From JBKEAJ01 sp047975005 (GTDB taxonomy: Bacteria; Bacteroidota; Bacteroidia; Bacteroidales; Prolixibacteraceae), in contig JBKECW010000073.1 in the NCBI GenBank assembly GCA_047975005.1, forward strand, positions 1-16,566: a stretch of 16,566 nucleotides of DNA, written 5' to 3'. Under the pieces are notes generated by a model. The model saw only the letters and a list, made by a program, of their open reading frames with translations, had not been told where the DNA came from and ran no database searches. This document shows, in pieces, positions 6,996 through 15,252 of this stretch (the first letter of the stretch is position 1; every line of letters begins with the position of its first letter). Both the position numbers and the translations under genes were made by a program.

Positions 6996-8325
6996 TTAAA
7001 ACTGATTCCGGAATAATAACCTTTAGTTGCTTTATTCGTCTTTTGTCTATTGATTCTACGCTCATCTCAAAACCTTTGATTTTGATCTTGTCGTTTAGTT
7101 TTGGAAATGCTTCTTTTACTTCTAGCACCAAACCAGCAAGGGTCTCTATTTCATCAGAAATATCGTCAAATATATCTTCGTCAATGTTGAAAATCTTGCA
7201 AAAATCAAGTATTGAGGTTTTGCCGTCAAAAAGATATGTGTTGTGGTTTACCTTTGTATATCCCTTGTCGCTTACGTCATCAAACTCATCGCTTATGTCT
7301 CCAACTATTTCTTCGAGTACATCTTCTAGGGTAACTATTCCCGACACTCCGCCATACTCGTCTACAACAATAGCCAGATGAATCTTGTTTTGCTGAAATT
7401 CTGACAGTAGGTCGTTTATCTTTTTTGACTCGGGTATTAAAAATGCAGGTCTTATCAATTTTTGCCACGCAAAACTATCCTTCTCGTTGGTGTATTTAAG
7501 CAAGTCTTTGATGTATAAAATGCCCTGCATATCATCGAGCTTCTCGGCATAAATAGGTATCCTTGAGTAGCCGGAGTCATTGATAATATTTAAGACTTTC
7601 TCAAATGAAGAGTTATGCTCTACGGCTAGCAGGTCGATACGCGAGGTCATTATGTCGCTGGCGCATTTTGATCCGAATTTGGCTATACCCTCAAGCATCT
7701 CCTTTTCCTCTTGTATATCTTCTTCTGATGCCAAGCCTATTGCCTGCGATATATCATCAATAGTTACTTCGTTGGACGAATATTTGTTCAGCCCTTTTTT
7801 GACAAAGGTTGTAGAGCTTATGAGAATACTTGACAACGGCGAGCACAAGACAATGCAAGCGCGCAGTGGTGTTGCCATAAACATGGCAAAACCCAAAGGA
7901 TGTTGAGATGCAAAAACCTTGGGGAGTATCTCGCCAAACAGCAACAGCAGCAGACCGATAACAACAACCTCGATGATAAAGCCTAATACCTCCGAATCAG
8001 AGAAATTCATCGTCATCTTTGAAAATTGTGCGAAAATCACTACTATGCCTATGTTTATAAAGTTATTGGCAACAAGTATGGTTGCAAGAAGTCTCTCTGG
8101 CTTTGCCAGCAAGCCCAATACTCGGTGTTTATCGCCGTCGGCTCTTAATTTATTTTTCTCGTCGGGCGATAATGAAAAATAGGCAACCTCCGAACCCGAA
8201 ATAAATGCCGACATTGCAAGGAGAACTACAATACATACAAGGTATATTATAGCCTTTGTCGATATAGGATAAAATTGCACTGCCAAGTTTATGCTCGCAA
8301 GGAGCGGAATACTGTCTGCGTCCAA
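6982..8325 (-). CDS. gldE: GldE, CNNM/CorC-type membrane protein with CBS domains
   Basis: The 447-residue protein has an N-terminal DUF21/CNNM membrane domain (helices at about 25-45, 85-105, 115-135 and 145-170, including AFISGSEVAYFSLSPDEKNK). Two CBS domains follow: one at about 215-275 (DIMTSRIDLLAVE ... GYSRIPIYAEKLDDMQG), another at about 285-345 (HLAIVVDEYGGVSGIVTLED). A CorC/HlyC C-terminal domain occupies about 360-440. This is the architecture of magnesium or divalent-cation transport proteins, and of GldE, which partners GldD. The start codon is TTG, encoding MDADSIPLLASIN; the next in-frame ATG would delete much of the first membrane helix, so the TTG start is preferred. The gene lies 44 bp after ssb and overlaps gldD. 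Confidence 0.92.
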   Translation of the reverse strand: MDADSIPLLASINLAVQFYPISTKAIIYLVCIVVLLAMSAFISGSEVAYFSLSPDEKNKLRADGDKHRVLGLLAKPERLLATILVANNFINIGIVVIFAQFSKMTMNFSDSEVLGFIIEVVVIGLLLLLFGEILPKVFASQHPLGFAMFMATPLRACIVLCSPLSSILISSTTFVKKGLNKYSSNEVTIDDISQAIGLASEEDIQEEKEMLEGIAKFGSKCASDIMTSRIDLLAVEHNSSFEKVLNIINDSGYSRIPIYAEKLDDMQGILYIKDLLKYTNEKDSFAWQKLIRPAFLIPESKKINDLLSEFQQNKIHLAIVVDEYGGVSGIVTLEDVLEEIVGDISDEFDDVSDKGYTKVNHNTYLFDGKTSILDFCKIFNIDEDIFDDISDEIETLAGLVLEVKEAFPKLNDKIKIKGFEMSVESIDKRRIKQLKVIIPESVLNAQK

Positions 8326-8369
8326 AATATTACTAATTGATTAATACTATTTCCAAAATTGTTTTTTTA

Positions 8370-8816
8370 TTAAAATGGCGAATCGTCATTGTCATTGCTC
8401 TCATTGTAAACAGTAGTCTTGTCCTCAGACGCTTGCTGTGGCTGACTTGCTGGGGAACTCGCTGCGCTGTACCCTCCGCTGCTGTTATTGTCTTCCTTTT
8501 TGCCCAACAGCCTGATTGTGTCTGCAAATATCTCTGTTCTGTATTTTTTTACTCCGTCCTTGTCATCGTACGAACGGTTGCGTAAACGCCCTTCGATGTA
8601 CAACTGACTACCCTTGTGAATGTACTTTTCTGTTATATCTGCCAATGCTCTCCATGCAACGATGTTGTGCCATTCGGTGGTTGTTACCCTCTCGTTGTCC
8701 TTGGAGTAGGTCTCCGATGTAGCCAACGAGAATGACGCTACCGATACATTGTTGTCCAAGTGTCTAACCTCGGGCTCTTGCCCCACATTTCCTACTAATA
8801 TTACTTTGTTTACCAT
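8370..8816 (-). CDS. ssb: Single-stranded DNA-binding protein
   Basis: This 148-residue protein binds single-stranded DNA during replication, repair and recombination. The N-terminal OB fold (about 1-105) begins MVNKVILVGNVGQEPEVRH and includes TEWHNIVAWRALAD and GSQLYIEGRLRNRSYDDKDG. A glycine, serine and glutamine-rich linker follows. The acidic tip DNDDSPF at the very C-terminus is the partner-protein docking peptide typical of SSB. The ATG at 8816 fits the family start. It is the first gene of the gldE-gldD operon; ssb next to gldE is a common Bacteroidota arrangement. Confidence 0.97.
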   Translation of the reverse strand: MVNKVILVGNVGQEPEVRHLDNNVSVASFSLATSETYSKDNERVTTTEWHNIVAWRALADITEKYIHKGSQLYIEGRLRNRSYDDKDGVKKYRTEIFADTIRLLGKKEDNNSSGGYSAASSPASQPQQASEDKTTVYNESNDNDDSPF

Positions 8817-8858
8817 GGCATCAATGATTTATAGTTAAAAATTCTCCTTTATAAACAG

Positions 8859-8888
8859 CTAAGTTAGGCAATTCTTTTTAATTGCAAA
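8859..8888 (-). promoter_or_regulatory. Weak putative ssb promoter with hairpin in the spacer
   Basis: On the - strand a TTTG (8888-8885) precedes TAACTTAG (8866-8859) by 18 bp. That is one mismatch from the TAnnTTTG -7 consensus, with near-normal spacing. The spacer contains the inverted repeat GCAATT-N6-AATTGC (8868-8885). It sits 43 bp upstream of the ssb ATG. Suggestive only; the region is AT-rich. Confidence 0.35.
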
Positions 8889-8921
8889 AAAACAGCAGTT
8901 AAAATATTATGTTTGTGTTGC

Positions 8922-9584
8922 TTACTGTGTCGGTGCATCATGAGATTTAACACCGTTCCAATACAGATTTTCGGGTTTCCACTTGTCTTTTGGCTTGTCT
9001 ACGCCCGTTGGATAGCCGATTGGTATAACATTTAGCGGGCGAAGATTGTCGGGAAGCTCCAAGGCTGCCCTTACGGGATTTTCTCTCTCGGGATAAGGCC
9101 AAACGGCGGTGAATACTGCTCCCAAGCCCATTGACTCTACTGCAAGCAGAATGTTCTCCGATGCCATAGCACAGTCGATAGACCAATAGTTCTCGTCTGC
9201 TCCCGTGAGTGCTTTGTCGAGGTCGCCGCATACTATTATCGCGGCAGATGCGTCTTTTAGCATCTTGGCATAGGGTAGGCGGGCAGAGAGTGTGTCCATC
9301 ATTGCATCATCGGTGATGATGATAAACTTCCACGGCTGTGCGTTTCTTGCCGTTGGTGATGCCATGCCTGCCTTGACAATTGTTAATAGGTCATCATTAG
9401 ACACCTTTTGCTCAGTGAAACTTCTCACGCTCTTGCGTTGATGGATTATTTCTAGCACCCCTTTGCTGTCGGCAGTGCTTGATGCTGATTTTTCACCTAT
9501 TTCAATGGGTTTGAAATCGGCTCTTATTATTAAGACTATCAGTGCGATAGCCATTAAAATACATAGGATGTGGATACTTTTCAT
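8922..9584 (-). CDS. Membrane-anchored nitroreductase-family flavoprotein
   Basis: The 220-residue product has an N-terminal hydrophobic segment (residues 4-20, IHILCILMAIALIVLII) acting as a signal anchor, then a nitroreductase domain from about 42. The FMN-contacting RKSVRSF (50-56) and ARNAQPW (79-85) are present, as is the late GLGAVFTAVWPYPER region. Most nitroreductases are cytosolic NAD(P)H-dependent FMN enzymes. An N-terminal anchor suggests this one faces the periplasm, where NAD(P)H is absent, so it would need another electron donor. The start at 9584 is set by an ATGA overlap with the stop of the upstream FMN/iron-sulfur gene; the longer frame from 9656 lies inside that gene. This translational coupling points to the upstream membrane protein as donor (inference). 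The family also contains BluB, which makes the lower ligand of B12, but I see no BluB-specific evidence. Confidence 0.88.
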   Translation of the reverse strand: MKSIHILCILMAIALIVLIIRADFKPIEIGEKSASSTADSKGVLEIIHQRKSVRSFTEQKVSNDDLLTIVKAGMASPTARNAQPWKFIIITDDAMMDTLSARLPYAKMLKDASAAIIVCGDLDKALTGADENYWSIDCAMASENILLAVESMGLGAVFTAVWPYPERENPVRAALELPDNLRPLNVIPIGYPTGVDKPKDKWKPENLYWNGVKSHDAPTQ

Positions 9585-10756
9585 ATTTTTATATTTTGAT
9601 TTTTTGTTTTTAAGGTGTCCAAAGTCAAGCCTGTCGGACAGAAAAAACGACACCATGCCCTTGGTATAAATATGGATATAACGACAAATATAATTGCCAG
9701 TCCCATTACCCAGTTGCCGACAACCTTGTAAGAAAAAGCAGAAAAGGGCTCAAGCACTGTCAAATCGAAGTAAATGCCCATCCAAAGCATAAATAGGAGG
9801 ATGAAAAAGATAGCTTCTCTCAGATATTTCAGAATTGAATATACTTTGGGCGGAATTTTTATGTTCTTCTTAACTAGTTTGTTTGCAAGGTCTTGGAGGT
9901 TTCCGTAGGGGCAGTAATAGCCACAATAGAATGATTTGCCTGTAAGGATTGGTAAAATAATCGACAAGACTATTATTGCAAGCATAAGTAGTTTCCCTTC
10001 GCCGGACCAACCATTCATCATCCAATTATAGATGAGGTAGATAGAGATGAATTTGGTCAGTATAAATCCGAATAAAAGAACTGTAATTATCTTTATGTAT
10101 AGGCTGTATTTTTTGAATACCTGAGGTTTCAAGAAATTGAAGAGCATGAAAATCAGCCATATCCAGCCTAAAATCATGGATATGCTGATGTCTGCCTTTT
10201 CATTTTGATTTTTTATTGTCTCTATTGCCGATGGATTGTAGGCTTCTGCTATTTTGTTTACACCATTTATTATAGCCTTGCTGCTTATGGATGCCCCCGA
10301 TATTATATCGACCTTAGAGTTGCGGAGTTCCGTAACTTTCTTACCGTTCCATGCATCGAACAAACCGGCGTTTGCAATTTGTTTTACATATTCGGAGCTT
10401 TCGCTGTGTCCCAGCAAAATTAAACCTCGAACTGTACTTTCCGAATCTACCACCAGTGCAAAGTTAATGTTGCCACCAAAGCCTTCGACTGTCCCCTTCT
10501 GAGGAAATTCTAATGTCCCTATAATCTGATGCTTGGAATCGGATATTTCCCACACAGAAGCGACAGGTCTGAAACTTACAGCTTCGGGAATGAGTGTTTT
10601 GATTGCTTCGATACTCGGCAAATCTAGCTCCGTATCGTTTTCATATTTGATATTATGACCAAGAAAACGTCCTTGGTAGGCAATGGCAATGCCAAAAACA
10701 AGTGCTATCGTTGCAAGCTTGACAACTCCTGATAAAATACGTTTGATTCCTCTCAT
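9581..10756 (-). CDS. NosR-like membrane FMN-binding/iron-sulfur electron-transfer protein
   Basis: The 391-residue protein begins with one membrane helix (about 8-27) followed by an extracytoplasmic FMN-binding domain (about 40-185). The site of covalent flavin attachment by ApbE-type transferases appears as DIISGASISSK (SGASISS at 153-159, a serine variant of the SGATxT motif). Four to six further helices follow. They carry two CxxxCP motifs, CGYYCPYGN at 278-283 and CRFFCPTG at 369-374, as in the NosR/NapH membrane domain. The usual C-terminal ferredoxin cluster domain is absent, so it is shorter than NosR. It probably passes electrons across or along the inner membrane to a periplasmic acceptor; the coupled nitroreductase is the obvious candidate. 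I chose the ATG at 10756 (MRGIKRIL); 10762 is equally possible, and the frame opens at 10810. Confidence 0.88.
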   Translation of the reverse strand: MRGIKRILSGVVKLATIALVFGIAIAYQGRFLGHNIKYENDTELDLPSIEAIKTLIPEAVSFRPVASVWEISDSKHQIIGTLEFPQKGTVEGFGGNINFALVVDSESTVRGLILLGHSESSEYVKQIANAGLFDAWNGKKVTELRNSKVDIISGASISSKAIINGVNKIAEAYNPSAIETIKNQNEKADISISMILGWIWLIFMLFNFLKPQVFKKYSLYIKIITVLLFGFILTKFISIYLIYNWMMNGWSGEGKLLMLAIIVLSIILPILTGKSFYCGYYCPYGNLQDLANKLVKKNIKIPPKVYSILKYLREAIFFILLFMLWMGIYFDLTVLEPFSAFSYKVVGNWVMGLAIIFVVISIFIPRAWCRFFCPTGLTLDTLKTKNQNIKI

Positions 10757-10767
10757 TAACATTAATA

Positions 10768-10789
10768 TTATTTTCGTTTGCGAAAATAA
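10768..10789. promoter_or_regulatory. Perfect 9-bp inverted repeat upstream of the FMN/Fe-S gene
   Basis: TTATTTTCG (10768-10776) and CGAAAATAA (10781-10789) flank a 4-bp loop, 12 bp upstream of the preferred start codon. It could be an operator or a leader hairpin masking translation. The rest of the roughly 160-bp gap from yjjB contains no clear terminator and no exact TAnnTTTG box, so read-through from the B12 operon is possible. Confidence 0.45.
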
Positions 10790-10916
10790 CATTAAATAAT
10801 GAAAATGCATGATGATTATATCCGGGCTAAAAAATACTCCTTAATGGCTAATCAATATTCTCCCGAAAATATGGCGGTTGACCCGTGTGTTTGCCTAAAC
10901 TCCGAATTGTGTAAAA

Positions 10917-11420
10917 TCATCCCTGCGGGGTGTTTTTCTCTCGCGTAAACGACAAGGCAATCTTGGGAAACAAGAACATTGGCAGTATTGAACCTATTGC
11001 CAAGCAGGCTAGGGTGGTAAAGGTTATTAGAAAATTGGAAAGAAACAAGTCGAGATATTGAATCTTCTCCCCCGGTTCGCCCATATTCTGCAAAAAGGAA
11101 ATAAGCGAGAATATTGTGTTGTAGGCAAATTTTCCCGGTATCATCGGAAGGAGTGCCGGTATGAACAAAACTGTGCGAGGCACTCGGCTCAACCACGCAA
11201 AGTACAGACTTACAAAACCGATAACACACGAGCCGGCAAGCGATGCTGAGCTGATGTCGATATCAGCATATTCCATAAAACAAAAACGGCAGGCATGACC
11301 CAGTGCAGCAAGGATACCTATATATTTAAACACCCGTGTGGGAGGATTCGAAATGGCTCCGAAACCAATGCCTGCAATGGCGGCAAACACTGCGTCTGTG
11401 AGTATGGCTGTAATAATCAT
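10917..11420 (-). CDS. yjjB: ThrE-family exporter small subunit (DUF3815, YjjB-like)
   Basis: The 167-residue protein has about five membrane helices. It starts MIITAILTDAVFAAIAGIGF and contains the family signature NPPTRVF and the conserved LPMIPGKFAYN region. This is the small half of a split threonine/serine exporter. The two halves are fused in Corynebacterium ThrE and separate in E. coli YjjP/YjjB, which has been reported to export succinate. The ATG at 11420 overlaps the yjjP stop as ATGA, which fixes the start and implies coupled translation and a two-subunit complex; the longer frame from 11483 would lie inside yjjP. The substrate here is not decided by sequence. Confidence 0.88.
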   Translation of the reverse strand: MIITAILTDAVFAAIAGIGFGAISNPPTRVFKYIGILAALGHACRFCFMEYADIDISSASLAGSCVIGFVSLYFAWLSRVPRTVLFIPALLPMIPGKFAYNTIFSLISFLQNMGEPGEKIQYLDLFLSNFLITFTTLACLAIGSILPMFLFPKIALSFTREKNTPQG

Positions 11421-12187
11421 AATAAACTGCTTTTTACTATTAATAAGGTGATGGATAAGCCTGCAGAGAAGCATATTATCCATAGGGTGGCTTGTATCAG
11501 GCGGGCTACTCCTGCAAGGGTGTGGCTCTCGACAATATCAATAATTCCATTGATAAGCGGAACTCCCGGTACTAAGAACAATACGCTGGTAGCTAGGGCA
11601 ATATCGGAGGTGGTGTCGAAGAGTGTTGCTGCCGACGCTCCAAAAGATGCAACGAATGCCGTTATTGCTATTGTGAGGTAAGTGTTGATTTTTGTTTTGT
11701 TGAGTTGTTGCCTTACAAAAAAGGCTAGGGCAGTGGCAAAGAAAACAATGAATACCGAAAGCCAATCGCCACCAAAGAGCTTACAAAACGAAGCATTGGC
11801 AGCACTCGCTAGCAATAGTACATGGAAAGGCTTCATGCGTGGTTTGCTGATTATGTCCTCATATCTTCGTTTTAGCTCTTCAAAGGGGAGTTTGTCGTCA
11901 TAGCAAGTCCAGCTTAGCGCACTTAGTCTTGAATTATGCTCAAAATTGATGGGTTTATGCACGATTATATCTAAGTCCATGTAAGAGCTTTTGCTTTGCT
12001 CGTCCCTGATCGACAGGGTGAGGCTCTTACTTAAAATGATGATTTTAACATCGTAACCATAGGATTCGCCAACACGCCTAACGATGCGTACAACTCGTGA
12101 AGTGTGTACGCCACTTGCTATCATGTGGGAGGCATATTCTTTTAGAAAATCACCTAAGGTCTGTATGTCGATTGTGTTGTTGTTCAT
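11417..12187 (-). CDS. yjjP: ThrE-family exporter large subunit (DUF1212, YjjP-like)
   Basis: The 256-residue product has a soluble N-terminal domain (about 1-120) with the family motif MIASGVHTSRVVRIVRRVGE, then about five membrane helices, with the conserved SVLFLVPGVPLINGIIDIV region at about 205-225. This is the DUF1212 half of the ThrE/YjjPB exporter group, reported to export threonine and serine (Corynebacterium) or succinate (E. coli). Its ATG shares one base with the stop of the upstream ATPase gene (TAATG), and its stop overlaps yjjB. It therefore sits firmly inside the riboswitch-led operon. Its presence with a corrinoid importer is unusual and is discussed as a finding. Confidence 0.9.
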   Translation of the reverse strand: MNNNTIDIQTLGDFLKEYASHMIASGVHTSRVVRIVRRVGESYGYDVKIIILSKSLTLSIRDEQSKSSYMDLDIIVHKPINFEHNSRLSALSWTCYDDKLPFEELKRRYEDIISKPRMKPFHVLLLASAANASFCKLFGGDWLSVFIVFFATALAFFVRQQLNKTKINTYLTIAITAFVASFGASAATLFDTTSDIALATSVLFLVPGVPLINGIIDIVESHTLAGVARLIQATLWIICFSAGLSITLLIVKSSLL

Positions 12188-12969
12188 TATTTTGTAATGT
12201 TCTGAGCTTCTGATTTATTGTGTCTTACAGAGCAAGTGCCTGTATCAAAACTCACAGATTTGTTGCTAAATAGTCGTTCGATATGACCGCTTTGTGTCAT
12301 TTTGTTTGTTGGCAGATGATGAAGTCTTGGCGAATCTATTAATGCTATTGAGTCGCACATTGTAACAGCGATGTCCAGTTCGTGGGTAGAAAACATTATG
12401 CATTTATTCTCTTTGTGTGCTAGCTCTCTGAGCAAGGTGCATAGTTCGTAGCGGTTGGGTAGGTCGAGGAAAGATGTTGGCTCGTCGAGCAGAATAATCG
12501 GCGTGTCTTGTGCCAATGCACGAGCTATCATAATGCGTTGACATTCGCCGTCGGACATCTTGTTCATGCTCTTTTCGGCATAGTCTGTCATGCCTACTAG
12601 CCTTAATGACTTATGTACAATCTCGCTGTCTTGCTTTTGCATCCTGCCTATCCAATTGGTGTAGGGTGCTCTGCCAAGTGCTACCACATCCTGACAACAA
12701 AGATTTGCAATGCGCACTCGCTCGGTTGTTACGAAGGCTGTTGTCTTTGCTAGTTCTTGCAAGCTCATCCTAGACAGCTCCTGTCCGTTCAATACGATAG
12801 AACCTTGCGATATATCGTGGAGTCCCGATATTGATCGTAGCAATGTAGATTTGCCTGTGCCATTGCGTCCCAGAAGTGCAATTAGCTCACCGCTTGGCAT
12901 TGTTGCAGATATATTGTCGAGTAGTATATGCCTGCCGTATCCGATGCTTATGTTTTGCAAATCTATCAT
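12187..12969 (-). CDS. btuD: ABC importer ATPase, BtuD/FecE type
   Basis: The 260-residue ATPase powers uptake through the adjacent permease. Walker A is GRNGTGKST at 34-42, the signature is MSDGE at 138-142 (an LSGGQ variant), Walker B is IILLDE at 158-163 and the switch histidine is His196 in FSTHELD. The usual Q-loop glutamine is replaced (AFVTTERV, about 78-85); I recall this pattern, with SDGE, from Bacteroidota FecE/BtuD relatives. I start it at the ATG at 12969 (MIDLQNISIGYG), 2 nt after the permease stop. A TTG at 12975 would overlap that stop and add two residues. The riboswitch supports a corrinoid substrate; the family also serves haem and siderophores. Confidence 0.93.
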   Translation of the reverse strand: MIDLQNISIGYGRHILLDNISATMPSGELIALLGRNGTGKSTLLRSISGLHDISQGSIVLNGQELSRMSLQELAKTTAFVTTERVRIANLCCQDVVALGRAPYTNWIGRMQKQDSEIVHKSLRLVGMTDYAEKSMNKMSDGECQRIMIARALAQDTPIILLDEPTSFLDLPNRYELCTLLRELAHKENKCIMFSTHELDIAVTMCDSIALIDSPRLHHLPTNKMTQSGHIERLFSNKSVSFDTGTCSVRHNKSEAQNITK

Positions 12970-12971
12970 AT

Positions 12972-13976
12972 TCAAGCGATGCTTTTATTTCTTATAACTA
13001 CCCATACTACAATAGGGATGCCTAACAATGCGCATATTGAGTTTATCGGCAAGGTCAGCATCTTTGAAATTATATCGCATAGCAACATCACTACGGCTCC
13101 TGTTAGTGCTGCTCCGGGCATTAGTATGCGGTGGTCGGCATTGGCAAATATCAGGCGGGCAACATGCGGAACTGCCAAGCCGATGAAGCCAATAGGGCCG
13201 CAGAATGCTGTTACTGTACCTGCAAGCAGTGTGGTCGATAAAAATATTATCAGCCTAGACTTGCCGATGTTTACGCCTGTCGTTCGGGCATAGTTTTCGC
13301 CAAGTAGCAATAAATTCAAAGGTTTGATAATGATTATTGACAATAGCAATCCTAAGAAAACCGCAGGAATTAAGAGCATAAGCTGTGTTTGGGTTATATC
13401 GCCCAATGACCCCATCGTCCAAATAACAAAGGCTTTGAGTGAGGTCTCGTCGCTCATGTATTGCAGTATCTGAACTATTGCACTTATGCCCGAACCAAAC
13501 ATCATGCCCAAGATAAGTATTACCATGATGTCTTTTATTCTACGACTCACGGCTGCTATCACCAGTAATACTAAAGCAGATCCTATCCATGCCGAGCCTG
13601 CCAAGCCAATTGTTGAAAAAATAGCGTTGCCGGTCAAGCCTAATATCGGTGCGCCAAGTATAAACAGTGCTACACCCAAGCCGGCACCCGAACTAATCCC
13701 TAATACATATGGTCCTGCCAATGGATTGCGAAATAGAGTTTGCATCTGCAATCCACTCACCGACAGGGCTACGCCTACCACCAATGCTGCAACCGCTTTT
13801 AGCAAGCGGATATTCAAAATAATCTTCTTCGTGATGTCAGGACAATCGCCCCCGCTCAATGCTGCCCATACGTCAGACAGTGGGATGTTGCTTGTCCCCG
13901 TAGCCATGTCAACAGCAAACAAGACTACAATTAGGATTGATAAAATTACGAAAATCGCAGTTGCAGGTAATCTCAT
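12972..13976 (-). CDS. btuC: ABC importer permease, BtuC/FecCD type
   Basis: The 334-residue protein has about nine or ten membrane helices and matches the FecCD/BtuC permease family. LKAVAALVVGVALSVSGLQM and TLFRNPLAGPYVLGISSGAG mark the N-terminal third. FCGPIGFIGLAVPHVARLIF in the C-terminal third contains the cytoplasmic coupling region that docks the ATPase. It probably works as a homodimer that passes corrinoid from the binding protein into the cytoplasm. It starts 10 nt downstream of the binding-protein gene and is followed 2 nt later by the ATPase, so the three form a compact importer unit. Length is typical. Confidence 0.94.
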   Translation of the reverse strand: MRLPATAIFVILSILIVVLFAVDMATGTSNIPLSDVWAALSGGDCPDITKKIILNIRLLKAVAALVVGVALSVSGLQMQTLFRNPLAGPYVLGISSGAGLGVALFILGAPILGLTGNAIFSTIGLAGSAWIGSALVLLVIAAVSRRIKDIMVILILGMMFGSGISAIVQILQYMSDETSLKAFVIWTMGSLGDITQTQLMLLIPAVFLGLLLSIIIIKPLNLLLLGENYARTTGVNIGKSRLIIFLSTTLLAGTVTAFCGPIGFIGLAVPHVARLIFANADHRILMPGAALTGAVVMLLCDIISKMLTLPINSICALLGIPIVVWVVIRNKSIA

Positions 13977-13985
13977 TCAGCGAAG

Positions 13986-15125
13986 TTAGTCAAGTTTAAG
14001 GTAATAATAAAAATTATCAGAGATAATTTCAGGGTGAAAAATCTTTATCAAATCCCGCAATATCAAATCCGGATTGACAACTCCCGATTCCCAAAAATCA
14101 TTACCCCCAGATGGATTTATTCGTTTTGTGCTGTTGTATATCTGCCCTGCTACTACACAAGGCGCATCTGCAAATTTCGGATAAGCTGTTTTCAACTCTT
14201 CCAAGGAGGATAGACCTCCAACATTAATCCAGATATCGGCTTGCTGTGTCAAAGAGTAGGCTTCTTCCAAATCAATAGCTAAAGAGCTTGCCGAGGTGTT
14301 TTTATCGTAGATATATTGTCCGCCGGCATCGGCAATGAGCTTAGCCATATAACTGTCAGTTGAGGGCATAAACCACGAATCGCTGTAGGGAGCATTGAGC
14401 ATGACTGTGGGCTTGTCGGAGTTTGCCGCTGCTGCTTGTGCCTTTAGCTTGTTGTACCTCGTCGGAATGTCCTTGAAATACTCCTCGCCCTCTGTCCTAT
14501 TGCCGATAAGCTCTGATACTGCCACCAACCATTCCGCCTTCCCCAAAGGTGATTCTTCCAAATATTCCCCGATGTAAACAAAAGGAATTTCCAATTCCCG
14601 CAACTTTGGCTCTGCCGTACTCGCCCCTCTTACTCCATAAAGTAGAACCAAATCAGGCTTGATGCCTACAAGTTGCTCGTAGTCTATATTGCCATCGTAG
14701 CCAACATCGGCGATATTGTCTTTGTGCGATGATATATATATGTTTGATATATAGTCGATTCCCGAAACTCCCACTATCAAGTCGGCAGCTCCCACAGCAT
14801 CAAGCATCGCAACATGAGAACTAGACATGCATACAATACGCTTTGCTGCGCCATTGATGATTTGTCCGCTAAAACCCTGTGGCGCACTCTCGCCATTGCG
14901 AGCAATGAACAATTGGCTCTTGATGTTTTCTGCTCCCTGCCATGGCTTATGTACTTCTAGTATCGTGCTTTGCATGCCTTTGGCTCCGACAAGCTCAAAG
15001 CCCAAAGCATAGTGGGGATTGTACTTCTTGATGTTAAAATCTTCTGTTGACGATTGCTTGCCTACGCATGCTGCAAGCATCACTAGCATTACTAGTATTG
15101 CGAGGGCTTGTTGTGTTCGTTTCAT
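13986..15125 (-). CDS. btuF: Periplasmic binding lipoprotein of corrinoid importer, BtuF/FecB-like
   Basis: The 379-residue product starts with a lipoprotein signal whose lipobox L-A-A-C puts the lipid on Cys20. The body is a TroA/FhuD-type clamshell domain: N-lobe from about 90 (AKRIVCMSSSHVAMLDAVGA, NIDYEQLVGIKPDLVLLYG), a linking helix, and a C-lobe from about 235 (KPTVMLNAPYSDSWFMPSTD). It is longer than E. coli BtuF because of roughly 70 extra residues before the first lobe, typical of Bacteroidota relatives. It captures substrate delivered through the outer membrane and hands it to BtuC. It is the first gene after the cobalamin riboswitch, which is the main reason for calling the substrate a corrinoid. 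The leader between riboswitch and ATG is about 208 nt. Confidence 0.9.
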   Translation of the reverse strand: MKRTQQALAILVMLVMLAACVGKQSSTEDFNIKKYNPHYALGFELVGAKGMQSTILEVHKPWQGAENIKSQLFIARNGESAPQGFSGQIINGAAKRIVCMSSSHVAMLDAVGAADLIVGVSGIDYISNIYISSHKDNIADVGYDGNIDYEQLVGIKPDLVLLYGVRGASTAEPKLRELEIPFVYIGEYLEESPLGKAEWLVAVSELIGNRTEGEEYFKDIPTRYNKLKAQAAAANSDKPTVMLNAPYSDSWFMPSTDSYMAKLIADAGGQYIYDKNTSASSLAIDLEEAYSLTQQADIWINVGGLSSLEELKTAYPKFADAPCVVAGQIYNSTKRINPSGGNDFWESGVVNPDLILRDLIKIFHPEIISDNFYYYLKLD

Positions 15126-15252
15126 TTTTTTTATTTATCCCCTGCATGTCACGGGCGGGGTGGTCTATACTTCGTTTTTGAGACACACAGAAGTGCGTCT
15201 TTACTTCATAATTCACCATTAAGCGCTGTATTGGGGAAAATTGCAAAAGTTG

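Noticed and set aside
8868..8885. Terminator for the nitroreductase gene
   Set aside because: The stem is only 6 AT-rich base pairs, and on the - strand the T-run lies before the stem, not after it.
9585..9656. N-terminal extension of the nitroreductase
   Set aside because: It lies inside the 3' end of the FMN/Fe-S gene; the ATGA overlap at 9584-9581 and the hydrophobic anchor starting there give a better start.
10852..11229. 125-codon - strand frame overlapping yjjB in another phase
   Set aside because: yjjB carries clear family motifs in its own frame and is coupled to yjjP; this alternative has none.
13486..13989. 167-codon + strand frame opposite btuC
   Set aside because: Antisense of a membrane-protein gene; Pro, Ala and Thr rich shadow composition with no domain.
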